Shown: in pieces, positions 58,110 through 64,000 of the stretch
Layout: each line of letters opens with the position of its first letter
How positions within the stretch are numbered: position 1 is the first letter of the stretch
Source: Acephala macrosclerotiorum
Lineage: Eukaryota > Ascomycota > Leotiomycetes > Helotiales > Mollisiaceae
Direction: 5' to 3'
NCBI GenBank assembly: GCA_014904845.1
Contig: MU119240.1
Location: 124,001 to 188,000, forward strand
Length of the DNA stretch: 64,000 bases
Notes under the pieces: generated by a model
The model's input: only the letters and a program-made list of their open reading frames with translations
Databases searched by the model: none
What the model was told of the DNA's origin: nothing
Position numbers and translations under genes: made by a program

Positions 58110-59695
58110 AAATGACTGAAGGGCATGGAACTTGAAGATCTACGGACTTGCTTTTGAGCTCGAACTGATCTCCTCGTACCCTTACTGGCAGGGTGTGACC
58201 CCCCGAATGCTGTGGAGACTGTAGCAAGCAGACAGAGGTAAGAGATGCATCGACAAGCTCGAGCTGTAGCATTTGCATTATGGCGTTATTATTTTCGCTC
58301 TTATCTTCATTTCAGCATTAGCATTATGTCTTTTATTGTAGCAGAATGCACACTTACTTTGCGTCCTCTGTGAAGGCAGCAGATCGAGTCGTAATGACAG
58401 GCCGTGTTGAAAGCCACTTCGAGAAGTTTCGGATCGCCATCATGTCGGCATTTCCTTTGTCGATTCGTAATCATTCTTGCAGCAATCCTACATACCCTTC
58501 TGCTCTAAAGGCAGCAGGCAAGCTGCCGGGCCGCAGTGACGGATAAAAGACGCGTCGCAGCGTCGATGTACTTCAAGTCGGAGCAGAGGGTCATACTTTC
58601 TTCTCTTCGCGTTCTCGGTCTCTGTGCCAATATCAGAATCAGCTTTCTATTACCTGGCAGGATCAACACTGACCTTGTATTCTCTGTGGAGACAAGACGC
58701 TGGGCTGCGACACGTCGATATCTTTGGATTGAGGTGTCTTCACTCGTGTTGTCCTTCCTTCGTCCTCATGTCAGCGATCCCCCACGCACCTAAATTGGCA
58801 GAGATTCGATGATCTCGCATCTTTCAATGTCCGACCATGACACGTTCTTCTCTAATATCAGGTCAGCATCCTGCACGGAGACTCCTGCTAGGGCTGGAAC
58901 TCACCTGTTCACTGCTATTCCGGAGCTTTGAGATGCGTCTCAATTGTCGAACATTGCAATTGCCAGTTGTAATAGAACACACCACAACCCATCCTCACAC
59001 AAAGATAGTGAGTACGCAGATCATGTTGTATCAAACCCTCCGTATTGTATTCAGACAGAGCTTACCCGCCCAGTTGAACCGCCAGTACTTTGGACAATAG
59101 AGGCACTCGAGGGATTGGACCTGCAGGCCTGCTTTCGCAGCTATCGGAACGTTTCGTGGGTAGGAATTATGCATTGACTGGGGTTCGAGGTGAATCGGGT
59201 GAAGAGTAGGCTGTGGGTGTGTGAGTGTGTTAAGGAAGGAAGAAGAAAGAGAGGAAAGGAAATAGAAAAGGGTTTAAATAGGAAACTAAGGTGATGGGAG
59301 TTTTTGAAAGGCGCGCTGATGGTTAGGAAGGTGCGGTGCTTGGGAGGCAGGAAGGCGTGTCGTTGTGGGAAGCACGGTGTGGCGAGGAAGGAGCGGGGAG
59401 GCAGTTTGGCTACTGGACAGGATCTACTGTTGTAAAATGACCACTTTAAAGCACGCTGTAAAAACTTACATTTAGAGTTTAATGGAATTGGCATCCGCCA
59501 TTGAATCTAATATTCAAAGACTGCCGGATGGTTTTTACAAGATGAACCTTGGACGGCTGTCACGTGCGCCTTACAAGCGATTTCGCTTGCCCTGCAGGGA
59601 CATTCGCAGTTAAAAAACATCGTGACGTGAATTGATATTTTGACGATGTACATATCGACCGAACAACCAGTACTTGAAATCGAAATTGGCGCTAA
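58110..59695. other. Intergenic, nothing recognised
   Basis: About 1.6 kb with short ORFs only. A G/A-rich stretch at 59200-59420 appears as a Phe/Leu/Pro-rich minus-strand ORF, judged spurious. Confidence 0.5.
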
Positions 59696-60772
59696 CTACT
59701 CTTTAATACGACTCAAACAGGCCCTGTTCAATTCAGATTGCTCCACACTGCTCGATCCCATCAGGTTAAGGATCAGATCTGCCTCTCCTAGCAGACTCCT
59801 CAGCACGTGTCTAACGCCGGCCTCACCTTCCAGAGCCACCCCATACACATACGGACGTCCAATAAAGACCATCTTTGCGCCCAACACGAGTGCTTTTAAA
59901 ATGTCTGTCCCATTTCGCAACCCACTATCGTACAAGACATCGGTCTTATCCCGGACCACATCAACCGAGTGCAGCAACACCCTCAAGGACTTCAGGCTAT
60001 CCCACCCATGCGGAAATCCAGAAGTGGACGGATTCGACCAGGTCGTTGCTACCAAGGCCAAATCGTCCTCGACCTCTTTTCCGATTAGTCCTCGAAATTT
60101 TTTCCGAAAACTAGATCGATGAACCATATCTCAATCCCGATTCGATCTGCTCGGATGAGAGGCAAGTACCCATTGTCTATATCACACGGCCTCCAACCCA
60201 GGATACTGTATATGTGTCCACGTTCACAACCAGAAAACCACACCCAGGCTTGTGTGCCCTCCGGAGCAATGAGATAGTGGTTTCATTGTGTTTTTTCGCG
60301 GGCCAATATAATTGGAATCACCTTATTCCATCTCCACCCGCTGCTGCAACATCCTCGAGGGTCGACGCACTTGCAGAGCTGAATATATACGGAACGCCTT
60401 CCTTCATAGCAGCTCTGACGGAAGCTACCTCCCCACCCGGTTGCACAATCCGTTAGACTCCAACAGGAGCAAGCGCGATGGGGGAAGGAAATTTCTTCCC
60501 AAAGACTTTGGCACTCAAGTCCAGGAATTTCTGTTGAGCCGTCAAGCGCTTTGGCAGGAAGGCCCATTTCGAAATGCCGCCAGGTTGTTTTCGGAGGTCG
60601 AACCAGTGCCTGTATTTCCAACGACGTAGCTATGAGCGTTTTCGGACATTGCCTTGCTAGCAAGCCCTTCCCACTTTGTTGTGTCGATGGTGACAGGAGG
60701 ACGCTCATAGTTGAGACCTTTATGGAGAACTTCGGATTGATAACGAAGAGGATCTAAATTAAAATTGGCCAT
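59696..60772 (-). pseudogene. FMN-dependent 2-hydroxyacid (lactate-type) dehydrogenase/oxidase pseudogene
   Basis: Remnant of an FMN-dependent alpha-hydroxyacid oxidising enzyme (lactate oxidase/cytochrome b2 core family). In order on the minus strand: a conserved start (TKWEGLASKAMSENAHSYVV, GNTGTGSTSENNLAAF), KWAFLPKRL, PSPIALAPVGV, GGEVASVRAAMKEGVPYIFS, SASASTLEDVAAAGGDG, FQLYWPA, LLRRAHKPGCGFLVVNVDTY, DIDNGYLPL, WSNPSTSGF and the phosphate-binding C-terminus VLYDSGLRNGTDILKALVLG, VGRP-like IGRPYVYGVAL, GEAGVRHVLRSLL. Lesions: a frameshift after AAF (about 60590), TAA at 60453-60455, TGA at 60318-60320 (Trp position), a frameshift in the DTY...GWRP segment, and an internal deletion removing the catalytic-His block (the SNHGGRQ motif is absent). 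Confidence 0.85.
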
Positions 60773-61627
60773 GATTGAGGAACAACAGGCAGGAAATCGT
60801 TCTGAGTGGACGGATAGCGAGATTCAGCTGTGTGATGGCTCGATATGCAAGAGTTTGTTCCATCGTTCCAAACATGTCTCTGCCCATATATATACCTTAA
60901 GCAAGCCTTCTGGCCCGGTTTTTGCATCATATCGTGTCCATTGTGGCGGTTGTTGTCGGTATGGCCAGGAGCGGTCATTTCCACCACTCTTCTAGGTTGG
61001 TTTTCTGATTGCCTTGCTGACAAGGAGTCAAGACTGTGCAATGCCGACCTCCGGTTAGGATTAGAGACCGCATGAGTTTACCAAATCAATAGCGAGGATA
61101 TATAAATTTACGCTGAGGCCAAGCGATGATAGCATTGAAGCAGTTAGGGACATCAACTCCGACCCCCCCACTTATTCAGTGGGATAGCTCCAACCTTGTC
61201 GTGGATATTCAGCAAGTTTGCTATCCTTCACGGGCTGAAAGGCCCACGCACTGCGGCAATCCAAAGCACAATAGAGAGATCTTCAAATTCATTCCTCTGA
61301 CTTGCTTGCAAGTGCATCTTCATCTGAGACCGCTCCTGGAAGTAACAGCCCCTCACGTCATGGCTTGTAAGGAGCATTCCGCGAGCTCAAGCTTAGTATC
61401 GACCCTTCTGAGTCCTTGAGCTAGGAGTTCATGGCCCTATCAATGTTCTTCAATATGGTATTGTGCAGGGTAGATCCAGCGAGAAGAGGTAAACCGGGAG
61501 AAGCCGCCAGACGGTAAGCTTCCTGAGGTATCCCCTTCATTCTGTTATTTTATGGATGTTCAAGACCTGAGAATCTCCAGAGGCAAAAACAAAATCCCCA
61601 GCAGCTTGTGTGCAACTAATCAAGATG
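60773..61627. promoter_or_regulatory. Former divergent promoter between two pseudogenes
   Basis: About 0.85 kb separating the start codons of the hydroxyacid dehydrogenase and pyruvate decarboxylase remnants. atatatatacc (near 60887) and atatataaattt (near 61098) are TATA-like on opposite sides. No gene between. Confidence 0.45.
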
Positions 61628-63197
61628 TCAGCAACCTTTTCTTTAGTCGAGTATCTCTATCAGCGCCTTCACCAGCTGGGCATTGAGATTGTATATGGAG
61701 TCCCGGGTCTCCCTTGATTACCTTGAGCCAGCAGGCCTGAAATTGGCCAGAGACGCGAATAAGCTCAATGCTGGTAAGTAGAATAATGACCAATACCTTG
61801 CCAAATTGCCAACTGGCTTACTAACATTCAGGCTATGCCGCCGATGGTTACGCAAGAGTGGAAGGCTTCAGTGCCCTCATGACCAATTATGTGTCGGAGA
61901 ACTCTCTGCAGTCAATGCCATAGCAAGATCATACGCAAAAATGGTCCCTGTTATCCACATTGCTGGTGTACCTTCTACGACCTCCGTAAATGCAAGGTTG
62001 CTTCTACACCACATACTCGGCAACGGGGACTTCAACGTATTCTCTACCATTTACAAGGGAATCATGGTTGCACAAGCCAATCTCAATGATGCAAAGACAG
62101 CTCCGCGGCTTACCGATTCGACGCTGCGGGAATGCCGGATTCAAAAGCGGCCTGTATATCTCGAGTTACCTACGAATATGGTCTCCGTCACTGTCGATGC
62201 TGAAGCGCTGGAGAAGTCCCTCGACCTCTCACCACCACGCAACAACCTCGAGAAAGAGGCTACTAGAGTCAATACAATTCTCGAACAACTATATACCGCA
62301 AGGCTGCCTACGCTACCAATTGACAGACATTGCAGACACTTATTCAAAGATCCAACATACCAATATTCATTACACCCATAGATAAAAATGCCCACAACGA
62401 GAAGCTACCAAAGTTCGGTAGTCTCTATGCAGGGGAAGCGTAGACCGAGTCTGCGCGTACATTTGTGGAAAGCTACGATTTCGTCCTTTACCTTGGGCCC
62501 GTCAAATCAGACTTCAACACCACCGGCTTCACCTGCAAGCTCTCAACTTCCGACACAATCGAGATGCATGTCACTTTCACCAATATCAGGTACGCTCGCA
62601 ACAACGTCTTCATCCAAGGCACCCTCGAGCGTCTCGTTTCAACAATAAACTGGAGTCCGATTCAAAAACACCTCCATCCCCCACCCCGCCTCTACCGTAA
62701 CACAAGACTACCTCTGGCCCACTCTCTCGTCCTTCCTCCGTCCTCACGACACAACACCCACCGAAACCGGAACCCCCTACACCGGAACATGATCCACCCG
62801 TCTCCCCTCCCACGTTACCCTCACACCTCAAACCCTCTGGGGCTCAAACGGATACACCCTTCCTGCCACGCAAGGTGCCGCGACCGCCGCTCGTGAACTT
62901 CACATCAACTACAAAAGCCTCGAAGTCTAGAGAGTAATTCTATTCGAAGGAGATGGAAGCATAGAACTCACAGCTCAAGCAATCGGAGCAATAATTAAGC
63001 TGAAGTTAGATATAGTGATTTTTCTGATTAATGATGATGGAGATTCGACTGAGAGGTCGGTGCATGAGATGGATGCGGGGTATAATGATGTGCAGAGATG
63101 GAGGTATGCTGATATTCCGAGAGCTATGGGGGGAGGGGAGGTGGAGGTCGGATGTTTTGTTATAAAGGAGAGGGGAGCTGGGGGTGTTATAAAGTAG
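61628..63197 (+). pseudogene. Pyruvate decarboxylase (ThDP enzyme) pseudogene
   Basis: Remnant of a pyruvate decarboxylase. Plus-strand pieces in order: FSLVEYLYQRLHQLGIEIVY, YLEPAGLKLARDANKLNA, an apparent intron, GYAADGYARVEG, VGELSAVNAIARSYAKMVPV, HIAGVPSTTS, LLLHHILGNGDFNVF, QKRPVYLELPTNMV, FGSLYAGEA, FVESYDFVLYLGPVKSDFNT, a TLWGS...LPATQGAA stretch, and the ThDP-binding domain LFEGDGSIELTAQ, FLINDDGDSTERSVHEMDAG, YNDVQRWRYADIP. Lesions: a deletion/frameshift just after GVPG near 61710, a frameshift near 61887, a TAG after GSLYAGEA (about 62440), loss of part of the central domain, and truncation after the last motif. The order and content follow the full enzyme, so this is decay in place rather than a fragment insertion. 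Confidence 0.85.
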
Positions 63198-63589
63198 GGA
63201 GGATTTTAAACGGCCGAGGGCTATGAAGGTGAGCAGCGATTCCAGAATGTTGGACGAGGAAGATGCTAATTCAAATGTAGTTTATTGAGTTGCGCATGCT
63301 GAAGAAAGATGCACCTACTTCTTTGAAAATGGTCTACGCTGCAGCTGCGAGAACAAACACAGCATGATGATGTTGCGCGGCTAGACGAGGGAGAGGGGAC
63401 AATCAACAATGTAGTGATAATTCATCGATAGAATTGACATGACACTTATCCATATAGCAGACATGGAAGCAACTCAAGCAGTGACCAGGGTCGTGGGTAT
63501 GAAGTTTCATTATCCGTACTTTTCCTGCCTTTCAAAACTCATCCCGCTGAAATGCCAATCAAACGCTATGCAATACAAGCCGGACCAAA
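63198..63589. other. Intergenic, nothing recognised
   Basis: About 390 bp between the pyruvate decarboxylase remnant and the UTP17-like stop codon. No features are seen. Confidence 0.5.
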
Positions 63590-64000
63590 TCATGATACAC
63601 TCTGAGGCAGCGGCTTACTGGAGAATAGTCCTGCAACTTGGTAGAACATCTCCTCCATAGGCGGCAATGCAAACGAAGGCCCGATATCAAAGATCTCAGC
63701 CAACTGCTGGTGTGTGACCACCGGAGCCTCATTTTCGTCCTCGTCATCGCTACCTTGTGTAGCTGACGGTGTTGGCGGCGCATAACCCTCTACGTCCTCA
63801 GCCTCGCCGACCTCCTCCACGTCCTCAACAAGACGCAGCAAATGCCCAGTAGCTTCTTCAGGCATAGTATCGAGCTGTAGGGCAGATGTTGATTGTGCCA
63901 AGGTAGTGACGGCTTGAGTTCCCTTCTTAAGCACAGTGTGGATTTGAGCCGCTGCGTCGAGAACAAGGAAACCTTCTGAGCCAGCAGTTGGAAGAACAGC
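63590..64000 (-). CDS. NAN1: UTP17/NAN1-like WD-repeat protein, C-terminal part (gene continues beyond window)
   Basis: The minus-strand frame is open from the right edge to TGA at 63590-63592. It encodes about 136 residues: AVLPTAGSEGFLVLDAAAQI (end of a beta-propeller), an acidic linker (VEDVEEVGEAEDVEG, SDDEDENE), and the C-terminal motif HQQLAEIFDIGPSFALPPME, MFYQVAGLFSSKPLP. This ending is what I recall for fungal Utp17/Nan1, the U3 snoRNP t-UTP subunit needed for early pre-18S rRNA processing. The WD repeats are outside the window, so the assignment rests on the C-terminal motif only. Confidence 0.65.
   Translation of the reverse strand, partial: AVLPTAGSEGFLVLDAAAQIHTVLKKGTQAVTTLAQSTSALQLDTMPEEATGHLLRLVEDVEEVGEAEDVEGYAPPTPSATQGSDDEDENEAPVVTHQQLAEIFDIGPSFALPPMEEMFYQVAGLFSSKPLPQSVS

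Noticed and set aside
59696..63197. Mandelate pathway pair (mandelate dehydrogenase plus benzoylformate decarboxylase)
   Set aside because: The decarboxylase remnant carries pyruvate-decarboxylase-type motifs (LLHHILGNGDFNVF), so a lactate/pyruvate role is the simpler reading.

Overview
The window is nuclear DNA of a filamentous ascomycete (Pezizomycotina). The evidence is short GT-AG introns (about 45-160 bp) with ctnac-type branch sites, a het-c gene, HET-domain genes, a betaine-lipid synthase, an ankyrin-CorA protein, and typical fungal housekeeping genes (NPR2, NOC2, VPS28, MDM12, UTP17). I cannot fix the class from sequence alone.

Layout. 0-9 kb: the 3' part of het-c (entering from the left edge), a 3.7 kb gene-free stretch, then an intact HET-domain gene on the same strand. 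This pairing recalls the linked het-c/pin-c allorecognition locus of Neurospora. 9-16 kb: an orphan cysteine-rich membrane protein, a GNAT acetyltransferase, a secreted Gly/His-rich protein with dibasic (Kex2-like) sites, and a small orphan with one intron. 16.7-22 kb: an ankyrin-CorA-like membrane protein and NPR2 (a TORC1 inhibitor). 22.5-27.6 kb: a lysine methyltransferase-like gene and a small Pro/Ala/Ser-rich orphan. Upstream of them lies a tandem array of promoter-like modules (TATAAAAG boxes every 90-310 bp), and downstream an array of about 105-190 bp units, each carrying a GAATGTC-N13-GACATTC dyad. 27.9-28.4 kb: a broken HET-family gene. 29-32 kb: betaine lipid synthase. 33.2-35.2 kb: a type-B carboxylesterase gene with an in-frame stop and a locally shifted frame. 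35.7-40.3 kb: a compact housekeeping block of NOC2 (ribosome assembly), VPS28 (ESCRT-I) and MDM12 (ERMES). 40.3-47.0 kb: no recognisable gene, ending at a small conserved-looking protein. 49.2-51.2 kb: a multi-lesion pseudogene of a GH5 endoglucanase (EG II type) that keeps both catalytic Glu codons. 52-58.1 kb: a 2OG-Fe(II) dioxygenase, a 77-aa 4F5-like zinc protein, a protein with five AT-hooks, and a DUF1479 oxygenase-like protein. 59.7-63.2 kb: two divergently oriented pseudogenes, an FMN-dependent lactate-type 2-hydroxyacid dehydrogenase/oxidase and a pyruvate decarboxylase, probably a dead lactate-to-pyruvate-to-acetaldehyde pair. 63.6 kb to the end: the C-terminus of a UTP17/NAN1-like WD-repeat protein.

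Taken together, an ordinary housekeeping backbone is interspersed with allorecognition genes and at least five decayed accessory genes. The lesions include single-base indels, a 7-bp tandem duplication and transition-type nonsense changes. I saw no transposon, rRNA, tRNA or CRISPR array that I could support.
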